From positions 248,001-312,000 of the forward strand of contig JAIEUA010000011.1 of the NCBI GenBank assembly GCA_019744815.1: a stretch of DNA of 64,000 bases, in the 5' to 3' direction. Below are positions 1-9,108 of this stretch, piece after piece (the stretch's first letter is position 1; every line of letters starts with the position of its first letter). The notes beneath the pieces are model-generated. The model saw nothing but the letters and a program-made list of their open reading frames with translations, searched no databases and was not told the DNA's origin. The stretch comes from Phycisphaerales bacterium (GTDB taxonomy: Bacteria; Planctomycetota; Phycisphaerae; Phycisphaerales; UBA1924). The position numbers and the translations under genes were made by a program.

Positions 1-2073
<2,073 letters not shown>

Positions 2074-2242
2074 GACGTGCCTTTCCGGTGTGTGCCGACC
2101 CCGATCGGGGCGTCCTTCGCGGACACGCACACGCCGAATGAAATCTGTGGTATTGAAAAATCGGATCGCTTCGGATGGTCACAACCGGAGCGCGAACGCT
2201 CGGCGGCGTGAGTTCGGTTCGCCCAGATCGGGCGCGGCAGGA

Positions 2243-2632
2243 TCAAGCCAGCGGCGGGGGCAGCGCGATCAACTCGGGCCGAGGCTGCCGCGGGTGCACC
2301 GCGTCTCCAGCTGAGGAGCCTGCCTTCGCGAGCGAATCGAGCGAGACCGGACGAACCGGCGAGGCCTGACGCACCGGCACCTCACGGGTGTTCCGGGTCG
2401 GGCGTGCGACGGTGGTCGTGAGCGTCTGAGCGAGCGCGCGGACAAAGGTGGGCTGGCCCAGCGAGTCTCGGAAGCTGGCGTCGGACCGGGCGTAGCCCAT
2501 GCCGACCTGAAGCGCGAACGCGAGCACGAGCAGCATCGATACCCCGCGCCAGGCAACCTGCTCGGCCCGCGAGGGCCCGAACACGCCGTCGGCGTCGGAG
2601 GAGAAATCGAAGCTGTCGCGGAAGCCGTTCAC
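2243..2632 (-). CDS. Hypothetical single-span membrane protein
   Basis: A 129-residue protein of unknown function with a GTG start. The N-terminal ~30 residues are acidic and polar (FRDSFDFSSDADGVFG). They are followed by one hydrophobic segment (VSMLLVLAFALQVGMGYA, about residues 31-48) and a Pro/Arg-rich tail that is probably extracytoplasmic. It lies 169 bp upstream of secA on the same strand, so it may be co-transcribed with it. I see no recognisable domain or clear Shine-Dalgarno site. The evidence is an uninterrupted frame with GC-rich third positions and one convincing membrane helix. Confidence 0.5.
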   Translation of the reverse strand: MNGFRDSFDFSSDADGVFGPSRAEQVAWRGVSMLLVLAFALQVGMGYARSDASFRDSLGQPTFVRALAQTLTTTVARPTRNTREVPVRQASPVRPVSLDSLAKAGSSAGDAVHPRQPRPELIALPPPLA

Positions 2633-2903
2633 GATCAGGAAGTATCGGACAGGAAAGCGGATGAAGCAAGACCGAATCCTGCTCCGCCCGCCAGATCGAG
2701 GCCCCCGGCCCTCAGATTTCGCCGCCTGTCACATCGGCAGCCCGATATGTGCGGCGAAAACCGCCCCGTGTCCGATTCGTTGTGGTCGCTTTTCGGTTCC
2801 CGCGTTCATCACGCTGGACCCGGGGCGGCGTGCTCTGTATCGTGCCGGTCCTATGGATAGCCCCGCCTCGGAACCCGTTTCCAACGTCAAGGAAGACGCC
2901 CCC

Positions 2904-3272
2904 ATGGTTGCGACCCGTCAGAGCCTCCCCGGTACCCGCGCGTCGATCACCCACAAGTTCATGATCGCCCGCCACGAGGGCTACCTCACCATCGGGCTCT
3001 ACCCCGACGGCCGCCCGGGCGAGATCTTCATCAAGATGGCCAAAGAAGGCTCGACGATCTGCGGCATGGCCCAGGCCTATTGCCGCGCGTTCAGCCTCGC
3101 TCTCCAATACGGCCTGCCGCTCGACGAGGCCGTGCTCCGCTTCAAGAACATGCGCTTCGAGCCCATGGGCCCGACCAGCAACCCCGAGATCCCCGAGGCC
3201 CAGTCGATCATCGACTACGTGGCCCGGTATCTGGAAGTCGAGTTCATCCAGAAGGGGCCGAAGCGGTTCTGA
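2904..3272 (+). CDS. Free-standing TSCPD domain protein (C-terminal domain of B12-dependent ribonucleotide reductase)
   Basis: A 122-residue protein matching the C-terminal TSCPD/redox tail of class II ribonucleotide reductase (NrdJ). The conserved blocks are SITHKFMIARHEGYLTIGLY, DGRPGEIFIKMAKEGSTICG, LALQYGLPLDEAV and a closing SIIDYVARYLEVEF. In most NrdJ enzymes this segment is fused to the catalytic chain; here it is a complete small gene with nothing of the catalytic domain beside it. I chose the ATG at 2904 because AAGGAAG lies about 8 bases upstream. An in-frame ATG at 2853 would add 17 residues. The role is inferred: a subunit working in trans with a reductase encoded elsewhere, or a regulator of it. 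Confidence 0.85.
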   Translation: MVATRQSLPGTRASITHKFMIARHEGYLTIGLYPDGRPGEIFIKMAKEGSTICGMAQAYCRAFSLALQYGLPLDEAVLRFKNMRFEPMGPTSNPEIPEAQSIIDYVARYLEVEFIQKGPKRF

Positions 3273-3314
3273 ATCGCTCGCGTTTCGCACGTCTCCGGTC
3301 TGCAGTGAAAGACG

Positions 3315-3352
3315 CCGAGGCTGACGAGTCTTCGAGGAAGCCTCGGTTCCCT
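3315..3352 (+). terminator. Possible terminator hairpin after the TSCPD gene
   Basis: The 8-bp stem CCGAGGCT / AGCCTCGG (3315-3322 with 3339-3346) is followed by a pyrimidine-rich TTCCCTCTGTT. The loop is long (16 bases) and the U-tract is weak, so this is only a candidate. Just after it the 13-mer TGTTGCGTGCAAT occurs twice (3354-3366 and 3372-3384), a short tandem duplication. Confidence 0.35.
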
Positions 3353-3393
3353 CTGTTGCGTGCAATGAACCTGTTGCGTGCAATCAACGAAGT

Positions 3394-4413
3394 TCAACGC
3401 ACTCGATTCGGCGGCTCATGCCCCTGCAGGATCGCGGCCGCGTTCGCGCACGCCATCTCGGTCATCATCGCTCGGTACTTCGCTTCCGCACTCCCGATGT
3501 GCGGCGCGAGCGTGACGTTGGGCAGTGTCAGCAGGTCTGGGTGCACCTCAGGCTCTCGCTCGAAGACGTCGAGTCCAGCCCCGAACAGGCGACCCGCCTT
3601 CAACGCATCGACCAGAGCTTGCTCGTCCACCACCGGCCCGCGGGCGGTGTTGACGAAGATGGCCCCGGGTTTCATCGCGGCGAAGGCCTTCGCGTTGATC
3701 AGGTGCCGCGTCTCGGGTGTCAGCGGCGTGTGCACACTCACCACATCGGCCCGGGCCAGCCCCTCGTGCAGGCTCACGCGTTCCGCGGCGAGCGGCGCCA
3801 ACTCGAAATCCCAGTGCCGCGAGCGGGCGACGTAGAGCACCTTCATGCCCCAGCCGATCGAGCGAAGCGCGGTCGCGTAGCCGATGCGGCCCGCGCCGAC
3901 GAGCAACAACGTGCGGCCCGTCAGATCCGCCCCCAGAAAGTCGGCCATGCTCAGGGGCCCCCGCTGCTGCCACTGGCCCGAGCGCACGAACCGATCGGCC
4001 TCGACCAGCCGCCTCGCCACGGCGAGGATCAGCAGCCACGCCATGTCGGCGGTGCCCTCGGTGACGGCGTTGGGCGTGTTGGTGACCACCACGCCGCGCC
4101 GGGCGCACTCGGCGAGATCGAAGTTCTCATAGCCCACCGCGAGATTGCACACCCCCCGCAGCTGCGGCCCGGCGGCGTCGAGGAACTCGTCGTTCACCTT
4201 GTCAGAGAACATCGAGATCACCGCGTCGGCACCCCGGATGTGGGCGAGCACCTGCTCGCGCGAGGGCCGCTCCACCGGGCCGTTGCGGAAGTCGATGCGG
4301 ATGTCCCCGGCCGGAACCGAGGGCGTCCCCGGCAGATTCCGGGTCGCGACGACGAGCGCCGATGAGAGCGGCGGCTTGGTTGCATGCGGAGATGAAGCTG
4401 CGGCCATGCCCAT
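3394..4413 (-). CDS. D-isomer-specific 2-hydroxyacid dehydrogenase (glyoxylate/hydroxypyruvate reductase-like)
   Basis: A 339-residue NAD(P)-dependent dehydrogenase that would reduce a 2-keto acid, such as glyoxylate or hydroxypyruvate, to the D-2-hydroxy acid. The nucleotide-binding GxGxxG appears as LLLVGAGRIGYAT (about residue 175). The catalytic triad positions of the family are visible as Arg in VNTARGPVVDE, Glu in DVFEREPEVHP and His in LAPHIGSAE. Substrate-domain residues NLAVGYENFD and NTPNAVTEGTADMAW fit the glyoxylate reductase branch rather than D-lactate or phosphoglycerate dehydrogenase. The N-terminus (MGMAAASSPHATKPP) looks long, and an internal Met at residue 3 is an alternative start. 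It is transcribed away from the EEP gene at 4573. Confidence 0.9.
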   Translation of the reverse strand: MGMAAASSPHATKPPLSSALVVATRNLPGTPSVPAGDIRIDFRNGPVERPSREQVLAHIRGADAVISMFSDKVNDEFLDAAGPQLRGVCNLAVGYENFDLAECARRGVVVTNTPNAVTEGTADMAWLLILAVARRLVEADRFVRSGQWQQRGPLSMADFLGADLTGRTLLLVGAGRIGYATALRSIGWGMKVLYVARSRHWDFELAPLAAERVSLHEGLARADVVSVHTPLTPETRHLINAKAFAAMKPGAIFVNTARGPVVDEQALVDALKAGRLFGAGLDVFEREPEVHPDLLTLPNVTLAPHIGSAEAKYRAMMTEMACANAAAILQGHEPPNRVR

Positions 4414-4572
4414 AGCCTACGGGCGTTCAAGAAAGAGAACTTCACCTCCGAGATCGCGGAGAACACAGAGCATTCCATTGGGTGAGCGGCACGCACTCCT
4501 CGCCTCGAACCAAGCCCTCGCCGTGCTTTCCGTGATCGCCGTGGTGAACTGCCTTTTCCGTTCGAGGTTCAG
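4414..4572. repeat. Degenerate CACAGAG-type intergenic repeat between divergent genes
   Basis: This interval between divergent genes contains diverged copies of an imperfect, roughly palindromic unit. On the plus strand one reads CGGAGAACACAGAGCATTCC near 4459-4478; near 4528-4560 there is a facing sequence resembling TTCACCACGGCGATCACGGA on the minus strand. They resemble the cleaner copy at 16804-16830. It must also hold the promoters of both flanking genes, though none is obvious. Confidence 0.35.
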
Positions 4573-5394
4573 ATGCGCATCCTTCACTGGAACATCCTCC
4601 ACGGCGGCGGCTCGCGGCGGATGCCCGAGATTGTGCTCTCCCTGCTCGCCCACAAGCCCGACGTCGTCGTCCTCACCGAGTACCGCATCACCATCGGCGG
4701 CCAGATCCGCGGCGTGCTCGGGGATCACGGCCTCGTCCACCAACTCTGCACCAATCCGCCCAAGGGGAAGAACGGCGTCGTCATCGCTTCGCGTTGGCCG
4801 CTGGCTCGCGTGCCGACGCCTGAGCTGCTTCCCGCCCCGCTGCACGTCCGCTGGCTTGACGTCCAATTCGCGTCCGCGGACGGCGAATTCTTCCTGACCG
4901 GCGTGCACATTCCCGACGACTCCCGACCGTCGCCCAAGGCCGCGTTCTGGCGGCAAATGCTCGTCCTGGCGGAAAAAAGATGTGCACAACGCCATCTTTT
5001 CATCGGAGATTTCAACACCGGTCGCCACCGCCTCGACGAGGCGGGGGCGAGCTTCGGATGCACCGGATTGCTGGGCGCGGTCTGCACGCTGGGTTACGCC
5101 GACGCGTTCCGACACTTTGAGCCTGATCGTCGGGAGTGGACCTGGCTGCCGCCCACGGGAGATCGCGCAAGGCCTGCAAATACAGGCACTTTCGCACCTC
5201 CGGCGGCGGGCTTCCGCATCGACTCGGCGCTCGTGTCGGGACCGTTGCTGCCCCGGCTCCGGGCGGCGTTTTACTCCCATTCCGAGCGGGAAACCGCGGT
5301 TTCCGATCATTCGGCGATGCTGGTCGATCTCGAGATTTCCGCGCCCGAGGTCAAAAAATGTGCTGATTCTGCACCGGAAACGGCGATTTTTTGA
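4573..5394 (+). CDS. Endonuclease/exonuclease/phosphatase (EEP) family protein
   Basis: A 273-residue cytoplasmic-looking member of the EEP superfamily (DNase I/ExoIII fold), Mg-dependent phosphodiesterases or phosphomonoesterases. The metal and catalytic signatures in order are MRILHWNILHGGG (Asn in beta-1), VVVLTEYRITIG (metal-ligand Glu), FIGDFNTGRHRLD (DxN), and SDHSAMLVDLEI (SDH) near the C-terminus, all in the expected spacing. There is no signal peptide. The substrate cannot be told from sequence; DNA repair nuclease or phospholipid/phosphoinositide phosphatase activity are both possible. It stands alone between divergent and downstream genes. Confidence 0.85.
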   Translation: MRILHWNILHGGGSRRMPEIVLSLLAHKPDVVVLTEYRITIGGQIRGVLGDHGLVHQLCTNPPKGKNGVVIASRWPLARVPTPELLPAPLHVRWLDVQFASADGEFFLTGVHIPDDSRPSPKAAFWRQMLVLAEKRCAQRHLFIGDFNTGRHRLDEAGASFGCTGLLGAVCTLGYADAFRHFEPDRREWTWLPPTGDRARPANTGTFAPPAAGFRIDSALVSGPLLPRLRAAFYSHSERETAVSDHSAMLVDLEISAPEVKKCADSAPETAIF

Positions 5395-5519
5395 CCTGCG
5401 TGACTTGCAGAGCGTGTCGCTCTGCGATACAAAACGCACGAAATCCCTGTGAGAAACGTCATTCTCGCGGGACCGATCGCGTCCGGAGGACGCGGCAAGC
5501 CTGTTACGGAGTAGACATC

Positions 5520-5873
5520 ATGGCCAAAGCGAAAGCCCCCGCAGTCAAAGCCCCCAAGCTCACCCCCGCCCCCAAGGTCCGCAGCAAGGGCGACGTGTAC
5601 ACCACCATCGCCAGCCACACCGGTCTGGCTCGCAAGCAGGTCGCCGGCGTGTTCGACACCCTCGGCAAGATCATCGAGACCGATCTCTCCAAGGGCTGCG
5701 GCATGTTCGCCGTCCCCGGCATGATGAAGATCACCGTCATCAAGAAGCCCGCCACCAAGGGCGGCATGCGTCCGAACCCGTTCAAGCCGGGCGAGATGAT
5801 GGAAGTCAAGCCCAAGCCGGCCCGCAAGGTCGTCAAGGTCCGCCCGCTGCGCGCCCTCAAGGCCATGGTCTGA
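5520..5873 (+). CDS. HU/IHF-family DNA-binding protein with basic N-terminal tail
   Basis: A 117-residue nucleoid-associated protein. The first ~22 residues form a Lys/Ala/Pro-rich tail (MAKAKAPAVKAPKLTPAPKV). The HU/IHF core follows: SKGDVYTTIASHTGLARKQV as the helical dimerisation part, then FAVPGMMKITVIKKPATKGG and a C-terminal arm with RPNPFKPGEMMEVKPKPARK, the DNA-wrapping beta-arm. The start at 5520 is supported by ACGGAG about 10 bases upstream. It is monocistronic and closed by a strong terminator at 5915. The tail resembles eukaryotic H1 tails and probably adds nonspecific DNA affinity. Confidence 0.9.
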   Translation: MAKAKAPAVKAPKLTPAPKVRSKGDVYTTIASHTGLARKQVAGVFDTLGKIIETDLSKGCGMFAVPGMMKITVIKKPATKGGMRPNPFKPGEMMEVKPKPARKVVKVRPLRALKAMV

Positions 5874-5914
5874 TTGCCGCACGCGAGTCGATCCGACTCG
5901 TCACTGAATCACTT

Positions 5915-5943
5915 CAAGCCCGCGCAAGCGGGCTTGTTGTTTT
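5915..5943 (+). terminator. Intrinsic terminator of the HU-like gene
   Basis: A 9-bp stem CAAGCCCGC / GCGGGCTTG closed by a GCAA (GNRA) tetraloop at 5924-5927, followed by TTGTTTT. A small palindrome CGAGTCG-ATC-CGACTCG sits between the stop codon and this hairpin. Confidence 0.9.
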
Positions 5944-5950
5944 GACAGAG

Positions 5951-5986
5951 AAGAAGGCATCAAGGCAGAGCGGCATCAAGGCATCT
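5951..5986. repeat. Intergenic GGCATCAAGGCA direct repeat, copy 1
   Basis: Two direct copies of GGCATCAAGGCA separated by about four bases, preceded by AAGAA, lie just beyond the stop codon of the minus-strand cstA gene. Nearly the same arrangement recurs at 20188-20222, again just beyond the stop of a minus-strand gene, so this looks like a dispersed repeat family. Confidence 0.7.
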
Positions 5987-5990
5987 AGTG

Positions 5991-7730
5991 TCAGAATTCC
6001 TGCGTCAAGGGCGGCGCGTTCCGAACCGAGCGGATCGCGCACAGCACCAAGTACGCCGCGAGCGAGAGAAGCAGCAGCCCCACCGCCGCGTTGATCGACG
6101 GAGCGCTCAGAAAGTTCTTGTTCTTGAACGCCGCGGCGAAGCCCGAGACGATCTGCAGCGAGATCGCGGTCACGGTGGTCACGCCGACAAAGAGCATCGG
6201 CAGCACCACGAACCAGCAGCGCCGGCCGTGGTTGTAGAGCCAGACGCTGACACCCAGGAGCGTGATGGCGGCGAGCAACTGGTTCGCGGTGCCGAAGAGC
6301 GTCCAGTACAAGCGGTAGCCGTTGGGATCGGACGTGAGCAACACCGCCAGCGGCACGCCGGCCGTCACGCCCGCGGCGACCGTGCCGCCGAGCCAGGACT
6401 GGATGCCCAGGAGCTCGCTCAGCAGATACCGCCCGAGGCGGGCGGAGACGTCGAGCGTGTCGAAGACGAACGTGGAGAACGCCATCGCCCCGAACGTGGC
6501 GGCGAACAGCACGGCGTCCTTGCCCGCGATCACGCCGAAGAAGTCAGCCAATCCGTCGCCGTAGATGCGAGCGGCGGGCAGCCCTTTTGATTGCTCGGGC
6601 GAGAGCTTCATGATCGTCGCCAGCGCAATCACGGCGACGAATCCCTCGAGCAGCATGGCGCCGAATCCGATCGGCTTGCAGTGCGATTCCTTGGCGATCT
6701 GCCGCGAGGTGGTCCCGCCGCAGATGAGGCCGTGGAATCCCGAGCACGCCCCGCAGGCAATGGTGACGAACAAGAACGGGAAGAGCATGGTGCCCACCGC
6801 GCCGGCGGTGTTGCCGTCGAGGACTTTCTCGAACGAGGCGAGCGGGTTCAGGATGGCTGAAGCCGCATCGGTGAGCGCGGGCTGCTTGATGGTGAACCCG
6901 CCGAAGAGCACACCCACGACGCCGACACCGAGTGCGAGATAGAGCACCCAGCCGCCGAGAAACCCGCGAGGTTGCTGGAGCAGCCACATCGGGAGCATCG
7001 AGGCGATGAAGCAGTACACGAGAATGGCGATGAACCAGACTTGGGCCGGGTGGTTGAAGACCGAGTCAAGCTGCGTGCCCGCCCAGACGCAGCCCAGTGT
7101 GGCGGGCACGAACACGACCGTCACCAACCACAGCGGCAGCTTGAAGGACTTCTGCAGCACGCCGAGCCCCAGCGCCAGCAGTAGATACAGCGTGCTCGCC
7201 ATCGCCACCGCGCCGCCCTTGTTGAAGGTGACGCTCAGTCCCTCGAGTTCCTCGGCCTTGCCCACGAACGTGTCGGCGGTGATCTGTGTGAACGCGACGA
7301 TGACATAGAGCAGCGCCAGCCAGATGAACGCCACCATCGCGAGGTACGCACGCTTACCCAGGTGCTGCCGCGCGATCTCGGCGATCGAGTGGGCCCCGTG
7401 CCTGATGGACGCCACCAGCGCCGAGAAGTCGTGCACCGCGCCGATCAGCACCACGCCGATGATGATCCACAGCAAGCACGGCAGCCAGCCGAACGCGGCA
7501 CACGCGAGGATCGGCCCCGCGATCGGCCCGGCCGCGGCGATAGCGGAGAAATGCTGGCTCAGCAGCGAGAACGGCTTCTCGGGCACGAAGTCGATGCCGT
7601 CGTTCTTGATGACCGCGGGGGTCGTGCGGCGATCGTCGAGGGCGTACTGACGGGCGATGAAGCCGCCATAGAGGAAATAGCCAAGGCCCAGCACCACGAT
7701 CGCGATGACGGCGACGAAAGCGATGCTCAT
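5991..7730 (-). CDS. cstA: Carbon starvation protein CstA-family transporter
   Basis: A 579-residue polytopic inner-membrane protein with about 14-16 hydrophobic segments across its length. Family blocks are LGLGYFLYGGFIARQYALDD at the N-terminus, DFVPEKPFSLLSQHFSAIAA, AGPIAGPILACAAFGWLPCL and GAVHDFSALVASIRHGAHSI. CstA proteins take up pyruvate or peptides and are induced in carbon starvation; which substrate applies here cannot be read from sequence. The length is nearer the shorter family members than E. coli CstA (~700). It is transcribed alone, divergently from psuG, with 139 bp between them. Confidence 0.93.
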   Translation of the reverse strand: MSIAFVAVIAIVVLGLGYFLYGGFIARQYALDDRRTTPAVIKNDGIDFVPEKPFSLLSQHFSAIAAAGPIAGPILACAAFGWLPCLLWIIIGVVLIGAVHDFSALVASIRHGAHSIAEIARQHLGKRAYLAMVAFIWLALLYVIVAFTQITADTFVGKAEELEGLSVTFNKGGAVAMASTLYLLLALGLGVLQKSFKLPLWLVTVVFVPATLGCVWAGTQLDSVFNHPAQVWFIAILVYCFIASMLPMWLLQQPRGFLGGWVLYLALGVGVVGVLFGGFTIKQPALTDAASAILNPLASFEKVLDGNTAGAVGTMLFPFLFVTIACGACSGFHGLICGGTTSRQIAKESHCKPIGFGAMLLEGFVAVIALATIMKLSPEQSKGLPAARIYGDGLADFFGVIAGKDAVLFAATFGAMAFSTFVFDTLDVSARLGRYLLSELLGIQSWLGGTVAAGVTAGVPLAVLLTSDPNGYRLYWTLFGTANQLLAAITLLGVSVWLYNHGRRCWFVVLPMLFVGVTTVTAISLQIVSGFAAAFKNKNFLSAPSINAAVGLLLLSLAAYLVLCAIRSVRNAPPLTQEF

Positions 7731-7869
7731 GCCGGCCTCTTGGGGTGCGTGGAGAAGGACCGATCGGGGTGCGACCTCTCGCTGACGCGAGAGGTTCTAT
7801 GGCGGCGGGGATCGGACGTTCGGAGCGCTGGAGTCGCTATTCTCACGGTGCCCGCAGCATACCAAAGCC

Positions 7870-8745
7870 ATGAGCAACCGCAGCAGCCATTCGACCGTTC
7901 CTTCCAACCGCCTGGCCCTCGAGACCACGATCCTGACCCACGGCGTGCCGCGGGACAACGCCCTGTCGCTCGCTCAGGAACTTGCTGGCATCGCGCAGAC
8001 CAACGGCGCCACCCCGGCGCTCGTCGGCATCTTCCGCGGCGAACCGATCGTCGGCATGAGCGACGAGCAACTGCGTGAGGTCCTCGCCACGCCGAATGTG
8101 CCCAAGGTCAACACCAGCAACCTCGGCGTGCTCATGCACCGGCGGTCGCACGGCTCAACCACGGTCGCGACCACCATGGAGCTTGCGGCCGCCGCGGGCG
8201 TGCGGGTCTTCAGCACCGGCGGCATCGGCGGCGTGCACAAGGGTTACGGCACACATCTGGACATCTCGGCCGACCTCATCGCGTTGACACGGTTCCCGGT
8301 CGCGGTCGTCGCCAGCGGCGTGAAGTCGATTCTCGACGTGGTCGCCACGCGCGAGCTGCTCGAGACCCTCGGCGTCCCTGTCGTCGGATTCGGGTGCGAC
8401 GAGTTCCCGGCGTTCTACCTCCGCTCGTCGGGAGCCGGCGTCGACGCCCGCTTTGATGACGCAGGCGAGCTGGCCCGATTCGTCGGTGCCGAGATGCGGC
8501 GGACCGGCCGCGGGGTGCTGGTGGCCAATCCCATCCCGTTGGCGGACGAACTGCCAGCCGCCCGATTCGGGGAATGGCTCGCGGCCGCGGAGCGAGAAGC
8601 CAAGCCCGGGCGGGAGGCAACCCCCTCCACCCTGGCGGCGTTGCACCGACTTTCGGGGGGTGCGACGCTCCGGGCGAATCTGGCGCTGATCCGGTCGAAC
8701 ACCGCGCTGGGCGCGCGGCTGGCCGCGGCTTTGGCGACCGGCTGA
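7870..8745 (+). CDS. psuG: Pseudouridine-5'-phosphate glycosidase
   Basis: A 291-residue enzyme that cleaves pseudouridine 5'-phosphate to uracil and ribose 5-phosphate. The family signature starts at LALETTILTHGVPRDNALSL and continues with ALVGIFRGEPIVGM, a KVNTSNLG block, VFSTGGIGGVHKGYGTHLDI, DLIALTRFPVAVVASGVKSI and LVANPIPLADELP. No pseudouridine kinase (psuK) lies next to it, so either the kinase is elsewhere or free phosphorylated pseudouridine arrives by another route. Divergent from cstA. Confidence 0.95.
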   Translation: MSNRSSHSTVPSNRLALETTILTHGVPRDNALSLAQELAGIAQTNGATPALVGIFRGEPIVGMSDEQLREVLATPNVPKVNTSNLGVLMHRRSHGSTTVATTMELAAAAGVRVFSTGGIGGVHKGYGTHLDISADLIALTRFPVAVVASGVKSILDVVATRELLETLGVPVVGFGCDEFPAFYLRSSGAGVDARFDDAGELARFVGAEMRRTGRGVLVANPIPLADELPAARFGEWLAAAEREAKPGREATPSTLAALHRLSGGATLRANLALIRSNTALGARLAAALATG

Positions 8746-9108
8746 CGGCGGCGATCCTCGGCGCGCGGTTCGCGTTATTGGGCGTCTGTTGGGCATGGAC
8801 CGACCCGGTTCGGTGAGATTGCGGACGTGCCGGCCCGTTCCCTTCACAGAAGATTCACGCTTTGGACGGGATTCCGTCGCGGGCGGGGAGGCGATTTCGG
8901 CTACACTTTGGGGGTCCGGGAGAGCCGAGGATCAGCGGTTGCGAGAGAGTGATACCCGACGAACTTTGTCCGTCGAAAGAGGCGGTGCCGACATGGCCCA
9001 CCTCGCGCTGCTCTTGCGCGTCCGGTCGAGCCGCGGCTCTTCCACCTTGTGAGGCATGGATACAACGTTGACCCAGAGATTCGCACCACTTCGGAAGGAG
9101 ATCAGAGG
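8746..9108. other. Long leader region upstream of the first dockerin-like gene
   Basis: There are 363 bases without a convincing gene. A possible 19-codon leader ORF starts at the ATG at 8993 (MAHLALLLRVRSSRGSSTL) and stops at 9052. It has no strong ribosome site and is not claimed as a gene. The interval probably contains the promoter and a long 5' untranslated leader for the gene at 9109. Confidence 0.4.
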
